Shown here piece by piece: positions 1 through 8,885 of a DNA stretch of 43,615 nucleotides (positions are counted from its first letter, which is position 1; each line of letters starts with the position of its first letter). The notes under the pieces were generated by a model. That model had not been told where the DNA came from. It did no database searches and saw only the letters and a list, made by a program, of their open reading frames with translations. Position numbers and translations under genes: made by a program. The stretch comes from Sphingobacterium tenebrionis (GTDB taxonomy: Bacteria > Bacteroidota > Bacteroidia > Sphingobacteriales > Sphingobacteriaceae). Location of the stretch: assembly GCF_037126265.1 (NCBI RefSeq), contig NZ_JAYLLN010000033.1:1-43615 (forward strand), written 5' to 3'.

Positions 1-50
1 AAAGGTTGAGAGACCAAAGCCGAGTGGTACTAATAACCCGAAGCTTTCCA
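1..50 (+). rRNA. 23S ribosomal RNA, 3' end (partial)
   Basis: The window opens inside the 3' end of a 23S rRNA. The stretch GAGTGGTACTAATAACCCGA matches the conserved terminal helix region that reads GTACTAAT in most bacteria, and the mature end should lie roughly 15-20 bases after TACTAAT, near position 50. A 5S gene follows on the same strand, as expected for the end of an rRNA operon. The exact 3' end cannot be fixed by eye. The spacer from 51 to 207 holds no tRNA that I can see. Confidence 0.85.
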
Positions 51-118
51 ATGCGGATAGTACTGTTGTCCTCTCTCTTTTTTGATCCTTTCTTCCAATA
101 ACATGTCAATGCCTTGTT

Positions 119-153
119 CAGTATAAAGTAGTTAGTAATTAGTATCTAGATTA
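119..153 (+). repeat. heptameric TAG satellite, copy 1 (23S-5S spacer)
   Basis: Five consecutive 7-bp units can be read: CAGTATA, AAGTAGT, TAGTAAT, TAGTATC, TAGATTA. They share an AG at positions 2-3 of each unit. The same 7-bp periodicity occurs at three other places in the window (624-651 on the minus strand, 33557-33591, 41905-41953). Here it sits in the transcribed spacer of the rRNA operon, in the sense orientation. Confidence 0.6.
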
Positions 154-207
154 CTGCATGCGAGGTACAATGTCTAGTGTAAAAGAACAATATCTCATAA
201 AGATCTT

Positions 208-317
<110 letters not shown>

Positions 318-328
318 TTTTACAAAGG

Positions 329-360
329 AGCCCCGTTATCGATAGATGACGGGGCTTTCT
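329..360 (+). terminator. intrinsic terminator of the rRNA operon
   Basis: AGCCCCGTTATC pairs with GATAGATGACGGGGCT (one bulged region) and is followed by TTTCTGTTTTT. This is a GC-rich hairpin plus a U-tract just after 5S rRNA. Confidence 0.85.
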
Positions 361-428
361 GTTTTTATGGATTTCTTTGTGTGCGGGACTTCCGAGCCAT
401 TGCGGCCCACGCGTCATTGGGCTCCTTG

Positions 429-605
429 CGTCATTGCGAGGAACGAAGCAATCTTCCCGCATGTCATGCTGAGCGGAGTCGAAGCATCTACATGTGGCAC
501 CCGTACAGATCCTTCGACTGCGCTCAGGATGACAAAGATTCGATCACAGCATTACAAAGGGCTGCATATCCAAAGATTGCTTCCTCGTACCTCCTCGCAA
601 TGACG
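429..605. repeat. nested REP-like palindromes, copy A (type II inside type I)
   Basis: Outer arms: CGTCATTGCGAGGAACGAAG... (429-455) and its imperfect inverted copy ending CTCCTCGCAATGACG (573-605). Inner arms: GTCATGCTGAGCGGAGTCGA... (463-489) and its inverted copy ACTGCGCTCAGGATGAC at the end of 508-533. The inner pair is a different but related family. Each arm can also fold on itself: ATTGC with GCAAT in the outer arms, ATGCT with AGCAT (left inner) and ATCCT with AGGAT (right inner). It lies between the convergent 5S and rdgB genes. Short ORFs here are repeat-encoded and not genes. Confidence 0.85.
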
Positions 606-623
606 GAGGGCGCCATAGGTCTT

Positions 624-651
624 ACTACTAAATACTAACTACTTAATACTA
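624..651 (-). repeat. heptameric TAG satellite, copy 2 (supplies the rdgB stop)
   Basis: Read on the minus strand, four 7-bp units follow each other: TAGTATT (651-645), AAGTAGT (644-638), TAGTATT (637-631), TAGTAGT (630-624). The TAG at 641-639, spanning a unit, is the stop codon of rdgB, so the last residues of that protein (SIK) come from the repeat. Copy 1 lies in inverted orientation on the other side of the 5S gene. Confidence 0.6.
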
Positions 652-1214
652 AAAAGGAAATTGCAAAGTTTTTGAACAGCAACCGAACGGTGGCTTATCC
701 GATTCTTCTCTTCCAAGCTCATTTCTGCGAAAGTGATATCATATCCATTTGGAATAAAGATTGGATCATAACCAAATCCTTTAGTTCCAATACGCTCATT
801 AATAATTCTACCTTCAATACTTCCTTCAAAAAAATGTTGTTCATTATTTATGTTTAAGGAAATAACGGTTTTGAAGCGGGCAGTTCTATGGTCATTATTA
901 CCAAGTTTTTCCAATACCAGATCAATGTTTTTCTCCATATCCCTCGTTCCGGCATACCTTGCCGAATAAACACCAGGCTCCCCCTGCAAAGCATCAACCT
1001 CCAACCCCGAATCATCTCCAAAACAATCCACATTAAATTTTTCTTTAAGATAATCCGTCTTTTGTTGGGCATTCTCTTCAAAGGTCACCCCGGTTTCGGG
1101 GATATCCTCATGGCAACCAATATCTGCTAAGGAAAGTAGCTTGAACCTATCACCGATCATCTGTTGCACCTCTTCTAATTTATGGGCATTGTTTGTTGCA
1201 AATACTAATTCCAT
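639..1214 (-). CDS. rdgB: XTP/dITP diphosphatase (RdgB/HAM1 family)
   Basis: This house-cleaning enzyme hydrolyses non-canonical purine triphosphates (dITP, XTP) to monophosphates and keeps them out of DNA and RNA. The 191-residue protein has the family's normal length. Visible motifs are FATNNAHKLEE at the N-terminus (substrate-binding SHN-x-x-K-x-x-E type), DDSGLEVDAL around residues 67-76 (metal-binding aspartates), GFGYDPIF, and KNRISHRSVA near the C-terminus (base recognition). The start ATG at 1214 begins MELVFATNN, the expected N-terminus. The stop codon and last residues lie in a heptameric repeat, which may have replaced the original 3' end. It is transcribed towards the rRNA operon and is separated from gltD by a terminator, so it probably has its own promoter in the AT-rich 1215-1297 stretch. 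Confidence 0.95.
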   Translation of the reverse strand: MELVFATNNAHKLEEVQQMIGDRFKLLSLADIGCHEDIPETGVTFEENAQQKTDYLKEKFNVDCFGDDSGLEVDALQGEPGVYSARYAGTRDMEKNIDLVLEKLGNNDHRTARFKTVISLNINNEQHFFEGSIEGRIINERIGTKGFGYDPIFIPNGYDITFAEMSLEEKNRISHRSVAVQKLCNFLFSIK

Positions 1215-1297
1215 TCCTTTGTTATTTATTTTTTTTATAAGATGTTAAATGTAAATACTGTTAAATATATAGGTAAATATTTACCCGGTTAAAATAC

Positions 1298-1328
1298 AAA
1301 AAATGCATCAACCTCTTGGATTGATGCT
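1298..1328 (-). terminator. intrinsic terminator downstream of gltBD
   Basis: On the minus strand GCATCAATCC and GGTTGATGC form a hairpin (GCATCAA with TTGATGC, plus CC/GG past a bulge), followed by ATTTTTTGTATTTT. It lies about 75 bases past the gltD stop and insulates rdgB from the operon. Confidence 0.7.
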
Positions 1329-1404
1329 AAACTACACATTAAATTTAACGGAATATGATTAAACAGTTTTAACAATTTATATTAAAAGGCTTGACAAACC
1401 ATGA

Positions 1405-2874
1405 TTAAACAGCTTGGCTAAATATCGCCTCCTTGCTTTCCAAATTGGAGCTACCCATCAAATACTCATCCACCTTCCTTGCACATTCCCTTCCCTCAGA
1501 AATCGCCCATACCACTAAAGATTGTCCTCTTCGCATATCTCCTGCCACAAATACATTTTCCAAATTGGTCTTATAAGCTGATTCTGTAGCCTGAACATTT
1601 CCCCTATTATCCAACTGCACGCCAAGCTGAGTCAGTAAACCTTCGTGTTGAGGATGCAGGAATCCCATGGCAAGGGTGATTAGTTCACAAGGGAGTTCCC
1701 TAGCCGATCCTTCTACTTCTTTAAAAGATACTGGTCTTCCCTGCTGATCGGTTTCCCATTCCAGATCCACCACCAAGGCCGCCCGTAGATTCCCTTGTTC
1801 ATCGCCTAAAAATTCTTTCGTACTAACACTCCAATGCCTTTGGCAACCCTCTTCATGTGAAGTCGTTGTTTTTAAAACCATGGGATAACTAGGCCATGGC
1901 ATGGCAGAAGTACGAGCTTGGGGCGGGGTAGGCATCAGTTCAAATTGGGTAACCGATTTGGCACCATGTCTATTGGAAGTCCCTACGCAATCCGATCCCG
2001 TATCACCACCACCGATCACCAATACATTTTTTCCAGTAGCCGTTATTTCTGCATCCACAATAGTGGAATTCCCAACACGTTTATTCTGCTGTTTGAGGAA
2101 TTCCATCGCATAATGCACCCCATTCAACTCCCGACCAGGAATATCCAGGTTTCGCGGAATGGTCGATCCTCCGGTCAATACCACGGCATCATATTCCTGT
2201 AATTCCTTCGCTGGGACATTATTCCCTACTTCAGCATTCGTCCGGAAGATGATCCCAGATTCTTCCATAATCGCTACCCGACGGTCTATCACCTGCTTAT
2301 CCAGCTTGAAATCGGGGATTCCATACCGCAATAGGCCACCTACTTTATCATCCCTTTCATATACCACCACCTCATGCCCAGCCTTGTTCAACTGTGCGGC
2401 AGCGGCCAGTCCAGAAGGACCAGAACCCACTACAGCCACCCTTTTCCCTGTTTTCAGGAAGCTCTTATGGGGTTTTACATAGCCTTTTTTATAGGCTATT
2501 TCGATGATGTGTTTCTCGATTTCCTCAATGGCAACCGGGTTTTTGTTGATGCCCAGCACACAGGCAGATTCGCACGGTGCCGGACAGATCCTACCTGTAA
2601 ACTCCGGGAAGTTATTGGTCGAACTCAAAATCTGATAAGCTTCTTCCCATTTCCCATCATATACAGCGTCATTGAACTCAGGGATCACGTTGCCCAAAGG
2701 ACAACCCGAATGGCAGAACGGAATTCCGCAGTTCATGCACCTTGCCGCCTGGGCATTTAATTGTTCATCCGAATACGGATAGACAAATTCCTTATAATGT
2801 TGTTTCCTGCTTTCCACAGCATCTTTCTGAGGGAGCAAGCGTTCATATTCTAAAAATCCTGTTGGTTTTCCCAT
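1405..2874 (-). CDS. gltD: glutamate synthase (NADPH) small subunit
   Basis: This subunit takes electrons from NAD(P)H through FAD and passes them via 4Fe-4S clusters to the large subunit, which makes glutamate from glutamine and 2-oxoglutarate. The 489 residues match the family. Order: N-terminal ferredoxin-like region with cysteine clusters CMNCGIPFCHSGCPLGN (about 46-62) and CPAPCESACVLGIN (about 97-110); FAD-binding GSGPSGLAAAAQL (about 151-163); NAD(P)H-binding VIGGGDTGSDCVG; and a second FAD contact FVAGDMRRGQSLVVWAI near the C-terminus. It starts 11 bases after the gltB stop, so both subunits are almost certainly made from one mRNA. No key residue is missing. Confidence 0.97.
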   Translation of the reverse strand: MGKPTGFLEYERLLPQKDAVESRKQHYKEFVYPYSDEQLNAQAARCMNCGIPFCHSGCPLGNVIPEFNDAVYDGKWEEAYQILSSTNNFPEFTGRICPAPCESACVLGINKNPVAIEEIEKHIIEIAYKKGYVKPHKSFLKTGKRVAVVGSGPSGLAAAAQLNKAGHEVVVYERDDKVGGLLRYGIPDFKLDKQVIDRRVAIMEESGIIFRTNAEVGNNVPAKELQEYDAVVLTGGSTIPRNLDIPGRELNGVHYAMEFLKQQNKRVGNSTIVDAEITATGKNVLVIGGGDTGSDCVGTSNRHGAKSVTQFELMPTPPQARTSAMPWPSYPMVLKTTTSHEEGCQRHWSVSTKEFLGDEQGNLRAALVVDLEWETDQQGRPVSFKEVEGSARELPCELITLAMGFLHPQHEGLLTQLGVQLDNRGNVQATESAYKTNLENVFVAGDMRRGQSLVVWAISEGRECARKVDEYLMGSSNLESKEAIFSQAV

Positions 2875-2885
2875 GAAATTCCTGA

Positions 2886-5800
2886 TTATGCGGTCACTAA
2901 TTTTTTCAATAATACATTTTTGTATTCCCTTGGGAACACCTTTATAAAGCGGTGTTTTTCAACCGCCCAATCCTGAAGGATGGCGCTTGCTCTTTCACTC
3001 TTGGTCAATAGGATATGGCGTTTCAATAAGCTGATGATCGCTGTTTCGTCTTCGCTTTCCAAGGGGTCCAGATCCACCATTTCCTTGTTGCAGTTTTCCT
3101 TGAAATTGCCCTTGATGTCGTAGACCCATGCGATCCCTCCGCTCATGCCCGCAGCGAAATTCCTTCCAGTCTCACCCAGGATCAATGCTCTTCCGCCGGT
3201 CATATATTCACAACCATGGTCGCCGATCCCTTCCACGACGGCCGTCGCACCAGAATTCCTTACCGCAAAACGTTCGCCAGCCATACCGTTGATGAACAAG
3301 TGCCCGGAGGTTGCTCCATATAAGGCGACATTTCCGATGATGATGTTCTCATGTGGCTGTAATTTGCTTTCCTTGCTCGGATAAATGGCTAACTGAGCGC
3401 CTGATAGTCCCTTGCCCACATAATCATTAGCTTCGCCTTCCAATTCAAAGGAAATCCCTCGCGTGTTAAAGGCGCCAAAGGATTGGCCTGCCGAACCTTC
3501 AAACTTAAAGTTTATGCTGTTGTCCGGAAGTCCTTCCGATCCGTAGATCTTGGAAATTTCATTGGACAATAAGGTGCCTATCGTTCTATCGGTATTCTTT
3601 ACGTGGAAGGTTCCAAAGACCGGAGTTTTGGTCTCCAATGCAGGTTTCGCCACATTTAATAAACCCCAATCCAATATCATTCCCATGCCATGGTCCTGTT
3701 CTTCGGTATTGTACAAGGTTTCCCCCTGCGCATTCGCCGCTACATGGAGGATGCCCGAGAAGTTGATTTTCTTGGCTTTCCAGTGTGGCATATCCTCTCG
3801 TTTCTTCAAAAATTGCGCGCGTCCAACCATCTCATTGATGGATTTGAAACCCAGTTCGGCCATGATCTCACGCATTTCCTCCGCTAGGAATCCAAAAAGA
3901 TGGACGATATCTTCCGGTTTTCCGGAAAACAACTTCCGCAATTCCGGATCTTGAGTAGCCACACCAACCGGACAAGTATTCAGGTGGCATTTACGCATCA
4001 TGATGCATCCACCAGCGATCAAGGCTGCTGTGGCTACACCCCATTCCTCTGCGCCCAATAAGGTCGCTATCACCAGGTCACGGCCAGTTTTCATCTGCCC
4101 ATCCGCCTGTAGGACCACCCGACTGCGGAGCTTATTCTGTACCAGCGTCTGATGTGCCTCTGCCAAACCTAATTCCCAAGGTAATCCCGCATGTTTGATG
4201 GAGCTGATCGGCGATGCACCGGTCCCACCATCATAACCTGCAATCAGGATAACATCGGCATGGGCTTTTGCCACCCCGGCAGCAATCGTTCCGACGCCTG
4301 CCTTGGACACCAATTTTACATTGATCCGGGCATCCCTGTTGGCATTTTTCAGATCGAAGATCAACTGCGCCAAATCCTCAATGGAATAGATGTCATGGTG
4401 TGGAGGTGGAGAAATCAGACCTACTCCAGGTGTGGAATGCCTTACTTTCGCGATCCATTCATCCACCTTGTCACCTGGCAATTGGCCTCCTTCTCCCGGT
4501 TTTGCTCCCTGGGCCATTTTGATCTGTATTTCATCGGCCTGGGTCAGGTAATTGGAGGTCACACCGAAGCGTGCAGAGGCCACCTGTTTGATGGCAGAGC
4601 GCATGGAATCGCCATTCGCTAATTTTTGATATCGGATCTCATCCTCTCCACCTTCGCCGGTATTGGATTTTCCGCCAATCCGGTTCATGGCAATCGCCAA
4701 GGTGCTATGTGCCTCATGGGATATCGAACCAAAGGACATGGCTCCCGTAGCGAATCTTTTCAGGATTTCACTAGCTGGCTCTACCTGATCCAATGGAATG
4801 GCCGTGCGATGTTTGGCAAAATCCAATAATCCGCGTAAAGTGAACATGCGTTCCTGCTGGTTATTGATCAGTGAAGCGTATTTTTTATAAGATTCGTAAT
4901 CGTTGTTGCGACAGGCCTGCTGCAGGAGATGCACCGTCTGTGGATTCCATAAATGGCCTTCGCCCCGACGTTTCCATTGGTATAATCCGCCTTCAGGCAA
5001 TAAAGTCTGGCTAACGCGGCTGTGTTCAAAACCACGTTTATGTTTTGCCAGGGCCTCCTTGGCGATATCATCCAAGGTCAAACCCCCAATACGGGAAACG
5101 GCACCACAAAAGTATTTATCCACCACCTCGGCATCGATACCCAGCACCTCGAAGATCTGTGCACCATGGTAGGATTGAAGGGTGGAAATACCCATTTTGG
5201 AAAATATTTTCAATAAGCCATTACAAACGGCTTTTACATAATTCTTTTTCAGGTCGTCCCAGGTCAGTTGGGTATCCATTTGCCCGGTTTCCTTCATGGT
5301 CCTGATACTTGCCAAGGCCATATAGGGGTTGATAGCCGTTGCACCGAAAGCCAGTAGACAGGCGAAATGATGGACTTCCCAGGCATCGCCCGCTTCCACC
5401 ACCAATCCTACTGCACCGCGGTTGCCGGTTTTGATCAGATGGTGATGCACCGCAGAAACAGCTAATAGGGAAGGGATTGCACAATGCTGTGAATCGATCG
5501 CCCTATCCGATAGGATAATAACCTCAAAGCCATCCCGAACGGCATCATCCGCATAGCGGCATAGGCGTTCCAAACCCGCTTCCAAGGATCCTTCCTTGCC
5601 ATCGGCTCGGAAATAACTTTGGATGGTCTTTGCCTGAAAAACCCCGGTGTCGATAGACCTTAATTTCTCCAATTCGGAGGAAGTCAGGATGGGATGCTCC
5701 AGGGTTACACAATGGCAGAATTTCTGATCCTCAATCAGGATATTGCCGGCATTGCCGATAAAAGTTGCCAAACTCATGACCAATCGTTCCCTGATCGGGT

Positions 5801-7385
5801 CGATCGGTGGGTTGGTCACCTGGGCGAAAAACTGTTTGAAATAACTGGAAATATGCTGAGGTTGATCGGATAGCACGGCTAAAGGAACATCCGTACCCAT
5901 GGAACCAATAGGTTCATAGCCCGTTAAGGCCATAGGGGTAAGGATCGTTTCGATATCTTCGCGGCTATAACCGAAGGATTGTTGGTATTTGAAAACCGAT
6001 TCTTTGGACAGGTAGGTAAAGGTGACACGCGGATCGGCCAACTCATCCATTCGGATTTTATATTTATTGATCCAATCGCCATAAGGTTGCTGCCGGATAA
6101 GTTCGCCTTTAACTTCCTCATCCGAACGGATTTTACCCGCCTCCATGTCTACCACAAAAATCTTCCCTGGCTGTTGGCGGCCTTTTTTGATGATGGTTGA
6201 TTCGTCAATTGGTAATGCACCAGCCTCCGATGCCACCACCACCCGGTCGTCTGAGGTAATGGCGTAGCGTAATGGGCGTAGGCCATTGCGGTCCAAGGTG
6301 GCGCCGATGATCTTTCCATCCGTAAAACAAAGTGCTGCCGGTCCATCCCATGGTTCCATCAAGGTGGCATGGTATTCATAGAATGCCTTTTTTAAAGGAT
6401 CCATCTGTTCATTGCCGTCCCAGGCTTCCGGAACGAGCATCAAGAGGACATGAGGAAGACTTCTGCCGCTGTGTAGCAATAGCTCGACCACATTGTCCAG
6501 ACATGCCGAATCGGATTGGCCCTTATCCACTACGGGCAATAGGATTTCCATTTCCTCTGCCGTAAAATAGGGCGAAGAATAGGCCCTAACACCGGCATAG
6601 AACCAATTGAGGTTTCCGGTCAGGGTATTGATTTCGCCATTATGGGCAATCATCCGGAAGGGTTGGGCCAATGACCAGGATGGAAAAGTGTTGGTGGAAA
6701 ACCTGGAATGCACCAATCCAAAAGCGGAAACTACGCGTGGGTCTTTCAGATCCTCAAAATAGCTGCCCACCTGGTAAGTGGTCAACTGACCTTTATAGAT
6801 AATGGTTTTGCAAGAAAGAGAGGCGAGGTAAAGGGGTAATGGATAAGCTTGGTGTTTTTTGATCTTCTGGATGATCAGGCGGCGGAGCACATATAATTTC
6901 CGTTCAAATTCTTTGGTGTTTTTAACCTGTTCGGGTCTGGCCACAAAGAATTGAACGATTTCTGGTTCGGCACTTAAGGCCGTAGGTCCTATACCGGCTC
7001 TATTGACCGGAACGGAACGAAAACCAAGGAAATCCATGTGACGTTCCGAAGCTGCTTCTACGATCACCTCGCGGCAGATCTTGTTCATTTCCTCATCCTT
7101 CGGCAGGAATAACATCCCTACGCCATAATAACCCGGTTCCTGTAATTGTATGCCTAGATTGATACATTCTTCCCATAAGAATTCGTGCGGAAGTTGGATC
7201 ATGATACCGGCACCATCCCCAGACTCTGGATCACATCCACAAGCACCACGATGTTCCATATTCTCCAACATGGTCAGTGCATCGCGTACCTGCGCATGGG
7301 ATTTCTGCCCCTTGATATGGGCGACAAAACCTACACCACAGGCATCGTGTTCAAATTCGGGATGATAAAGTCCTTCTTGCTGCAT
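2886..7385 (-). CDS. gltB: glutamate synthase large subunit
   Basis: The 1499-residue protein has the normal length for the bacterial alpha subunit. It removes ammonia from glutamine in an N-terminal Ntn-hydrolase domain and channels it to the FMN synthase site that aminates 2-oxoglutarate. The catalytic cysteine is Cys16 in EHDACGVGF, implying a 15-residue propeptide removed on maturation. The central domain follows. The FMN domain shows GEGGQLPGDKV and TGASPISSIKHAG, and the 3Fe-4S cysteines are in CIMMRKCHLNTCPVGVATQ. The C-terminal glycine-rich GXGXG helix domain carries GQSFGAFNTRG and GERFAVRNSGATAVVEG. It is the first gene of the gltBD operon and diverges from the epimerase at 7596 across a 210-base AT-rich region that should hold both promoters. 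Confidence 0.97.
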   Translation of the reverse strand: MQQEGLYHPEFEHDACGVGFVAHIKGQKSHAQVRDALTMLENMEHRGACGCDPESGDGAGIMIQLPHEFLWEECINLGIQLQEPGYYGVGMLFLPKDEEMNKICREVIVEAASERHMDFLGFRSVPVNRAGIGPTALSAEPEIVQFFVARPEQVKNTKEFERKLYVLRRLIIQKIKKHQAYPLPLYLASLSCKTIIYKGQLTTYQVGSYFEDLKDPRVVSAFGLVHSRFSTNTFPSWSLAQPFRMIAHNGEINTLTGNLNWFYAGVRAYSSPYFTAEEMEILLPVVDKGQSDSACLDNVVELLLHSGRSLPHVLLMLVPEAWDGNEQMDPLKKAFYEYHATLMEPWDGPAALCFTDGKIIGATLDRNGLRPLRYAITSDDRVVVASEAGALPIDESTIIKKGRQQPGKIFVVDMEAGKIRSDEEVKGELIRQQPYGDWINKYKIRMDELADPRVTFTYLSKESVFKYQQSFGYSREDIETILTPMALTGYEPIGSMGTDVPLAVLSDQPQHISSYFKQFFAQVTNPPIDPIRERLVMSLATFIGNAGNILIEDQKFCHCVTLEHPILTSSELEKLRSIDTGVFQAKTIQSYFRADGKEGSLEAGLERLCRYADDAVRDGFEVIILSDRAIDSQHCAIPSLLAVSAVHHHLIKTGNRGAVGLVVEAGDAWEVHHFACLLAFGATAINPYMALASIRTMKETGQMDTQLTWDDLKKNYVKAVCNGLLKIFSKMGISTLQSYHGAQIFEVLGIDAEVVDKYFCGAVSRIGGLTLDDIAKEALAKHKRGFEHSRVSQTLLPEGGLYQWKRRGEGHLWNPQTVHLLQQACRNNDYESYKKYASLINNQQERMFTLRGLLDFAKHRTAIPLDQVEPASEILKRFATGAMSFGSISHEAHSTLAIAMNRIGGKSNTGEGGEDEIRYQKLANGDSMRSAIKQVASARFGVTSNYLTQADEIQIKMAQGAKPGEGGQLPGDKVDEWIAKVRHSTPGVGLISPPPHHDIYSIEDLAQLIFDLKNANRDARINVKLVSKAGVGTIAAGVAKAHADVILIAGYDGGTGASPISSIKHAGLPWELGLAEAHQTLVQNKLRSRVVLQADGQMKTGRDLVIATLLGAEEWGVATAALIAGGCIMMRKCHLNTCPVGVATQDPELRKLFSGKPEDIVHLFGFLAEEMREIMAELGFKSINEMVGRAQFLKKREDMPHWKAKKINFSGILHVAANAQGETLYNTEEQDHGMGMILDWGLLNVAKPALETKTPVFGTFHVKNTDRTIGTLLSNEISKIYGSEGLPDNSINFKFEGSAGQSFGAFNTRGISFELEGEANDYVGKGLSGAQLAIYPSKESKLQPHENIIIGNVALYGATSGHLFINGMAGERFAVRNSGATAVVEGIGDHGCEYMTGGRALILGETGRNFAAGMSGGIAWVYDIKGNFKENCNKEMVDLDPLESEDETAIISLLKRHILLTKSERASAILQDWAVEKHRFIKVFPREYKNVLLKKLVTA

Positions 7386-7568
7386 GATATTTTGAATATT
7401 AGATTGATTTAATAACGAGATTGCTAATATATGAATAAAAACTTGTTTTATTTATAATATTTATAATTTAATTAATGTTTTGTTGTTTTTAATGTAAATT
7501 ATAATTGGTTTTATGATTGTATTTGTATTTGTTTCGCCATCTCATTATAAAAATGAAATATCATTCGT

Positions 7569-7576
7569 TACATTTG
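7569..7576 (+). promoter_or_regulatory. candidate -7 box (TACATTTG) of the epimerase gene
   Basis: TACATTTG fits the Bacteroidota -7 consensus TAnnTTTG and ends 19 bases before the ATG at 7596. No TTTG or TTG lies at the usual spacing upstream, so the -33 half is missing or degenerate. Confidence 0.4.
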
Positions 7577-7595
7577 TATATAGAACAAACAAATT

Positions 7596-8693
7596 ATGGT
7601 CATCAAAGAAATTGAGATCTACCGTTTGAGCATTCCGATGGAACCATTTGTGATTGCAACGGGGGTTATGGATTATGCACAGAATACTTTTATCCGGGTT
7701 CGGACAGATGCTGAACTGTATGGAGTAGGCGAATGTTCGGCTTTTCCCATGATCGTTGGGGAAACTCAGGAAACCTGTATCGCCGTGGCAAAGGATTTTG
7801 CCAAAATCTGGGTGGGGAAAGATCCCCTGGCTTTAGCGGATCGCCTAGCCGAATTGCATACCTATATCGCGAAGAATAGTACCATCAAATCGGCCTTCGA
7901 TATGGCCTTATATGATCTGGCAGCCAAAGCTGCCGGCGTTCCGCTCTATCAATTTTTAGGAGGAACTCCTCGGGAGATCCATACGGATATTACCATCGGG
8001 ATTGGCACTGCGGAGGAGATGGCTGCCAAAGCTTTGGCATTGTATGAGGGTGGGGCAGTGGCCCTGAAAGTCAAATTGGGGAAGAAGCCGCAAGAGGATA
8101 TTGCCCGTATGAAGGCTATCCGGCAAGCGGTGGGTTTTGATATCCCTATCCGCATCGATGCCAACCAAGGTTGGACCTATGAAGAGGCTGTGGAAGCGTT
8201 GCAAGGATTGGAACCCTTGAAAATCCAATTCTGCGAACAACCGATGCGAACCTATAATGACCATCTGCTTGCTGCACTACGAGCGGAGACCATTGTTCCC
8301 ATCATGGCGGATGAATCGGTCTATGATCATCATGATGCGGAGCGCATCTGTAGAACTGATAGTTGTGATTACATCAACATCAAATTCTCCAAATCTTCGG
8401 GTATTGCAGAATCGCTGAAAATACAGGCGGTAGCCAAGGAATATGGTATCCCATGTATGATCGGAGGGATGTTGGAAAGCCGTTTGGCATTGGCTGCCAA
8501 GGCGCATTTCGCCTATGCGGCAGATAATGTGAAATTCTATGATCTGGATACCTGCATGGTGGGCCATCTGGAAGATCCAGTAATTGGGGGAGTAGTTTAT
8601 GATGGCTATGCCATCAAGCTGACCGATGGTCCGGGCATCGCGGCTGATATTTCGGAAGAATTCTTACAAAAATGCGATAAATGGCTGGTATGA
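7596..8693 (+). CDS. dipeptide epimerase (enolase superfamily, L-Ala-D/L-Glu type)
   Basis: A 365-residue member of the muconate-lactonizing subgroup of the enolase superfamily. Likely reaction: epimerisation of L-Ala-D-Glu or related dipeptides, used in recycling or degrading murein peptides. Seen: N-terminal capping domain (1 to about 125); then a barrel with the catalytic KxK in ALKVKLG, metal ligands D in RIDANQGW, E in FCEQP and D in MADESVYD, and the second catalytic lysine in NIKFSKSSG. Near the C-terminus FYDLDTC supplies the DxD that binds the dipeptide amino group in known Ala-Glu epimerases; this supports dipeptide rather than sugar-acid substrates. Exact dipeptide specificity is not decidable by eye. 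Its stop overlaps the start of the next small ORF (ATGA). Confidence 0.85.
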   Translation: MVIKEIEIYRLSIPMEPFVIATGVMDYAQNTFIRVRTDAELYGVGECSAFPMIVGETQETCIAVAKDFAKIWVGKDPLALADRLAELHTYIAKNSTIKSAFDMALYDLAAKAAGVPLYQFLGGTPREIHTDITIGIGTAEEMAAKALALYEGGAVALKVKLGKKPQEDIARMKAIRQAVGFDIPIRIDANQGWTYEEAVEALQGLEPLKIQFCEQPMRTYNDHLLAALRAETIVPIMADESVYDHHDAERICRTDSCDYINIKFSKSSGIAESLKIQAVAKEYGIPCMIGGMLESRLALAAKAHFAYAADNVKFYDLDTCMVGHLEDPVIGGVVYDGYAIKLTDGPGIAADISEEFLQKCDKWLV

Positions 8694-8818
8694 TCTACGC
8701 ACAATTAAATAACGACAGCTGGAATCTGGGAGTAAGTGAGGTATTGATCCTACTTATTCTGGTCTTGATCCTGGCCTTTTTCTTTTATATTTTCCGGAAG
8801 CTATTGAAGCGAAAGTAA
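8690..8818 (+). CDS. small single-pass membrane peptide (42 aa), coupled to the epimerase
   Basis: A 42-codon ORF beginning MIYAQLNNDSWNLG starts inside the epimerase stop codon (ATGA, 8690-8693), a classic arrangement for translational coupling. Residues about 17-35 (EVLILLILVLILAFFFYIF) form one strong membrane helix, followed by a basic tail RKLLKRK that predicts an N-out, C-in orientation. I do not recognise a family. Its coupling to a peptide-metabolism enzyme suggests a partner or regulator of it, but that is inference. Small size leaves some chance that it is not translated. Confidence 0.5.
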   Translation: MIYAQLNNDSWNLGVSEVLILLILVLILAFFFYIFRKLLKRK

Positions 8819-8885
8819 GTTCGTTTACGGCTGAAATTTGGGTATAAATGAGTACCTTTGGGAACATTTATCAGAATTAAAGATT

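Noticed and set aside
429..605. CRISPR array
   Set aside because: Arms are inverted, not direct repeats, no regular spacers, and no cas genes in the window.
346..638. Two plus-strand ORFs after 5S rRNA
   Set aside because: Entirely encoded by the palindromic repeats (texts such as RHCEERSN recur wherever this repeat occurs).
8838..8885. N-terminal extension of the deoxyhypusine-synthase-like gene from a TTG
   Set aside because: It starts upstream of the likely promoter box, and the family begins at MSTQRGPIS-like sequence.
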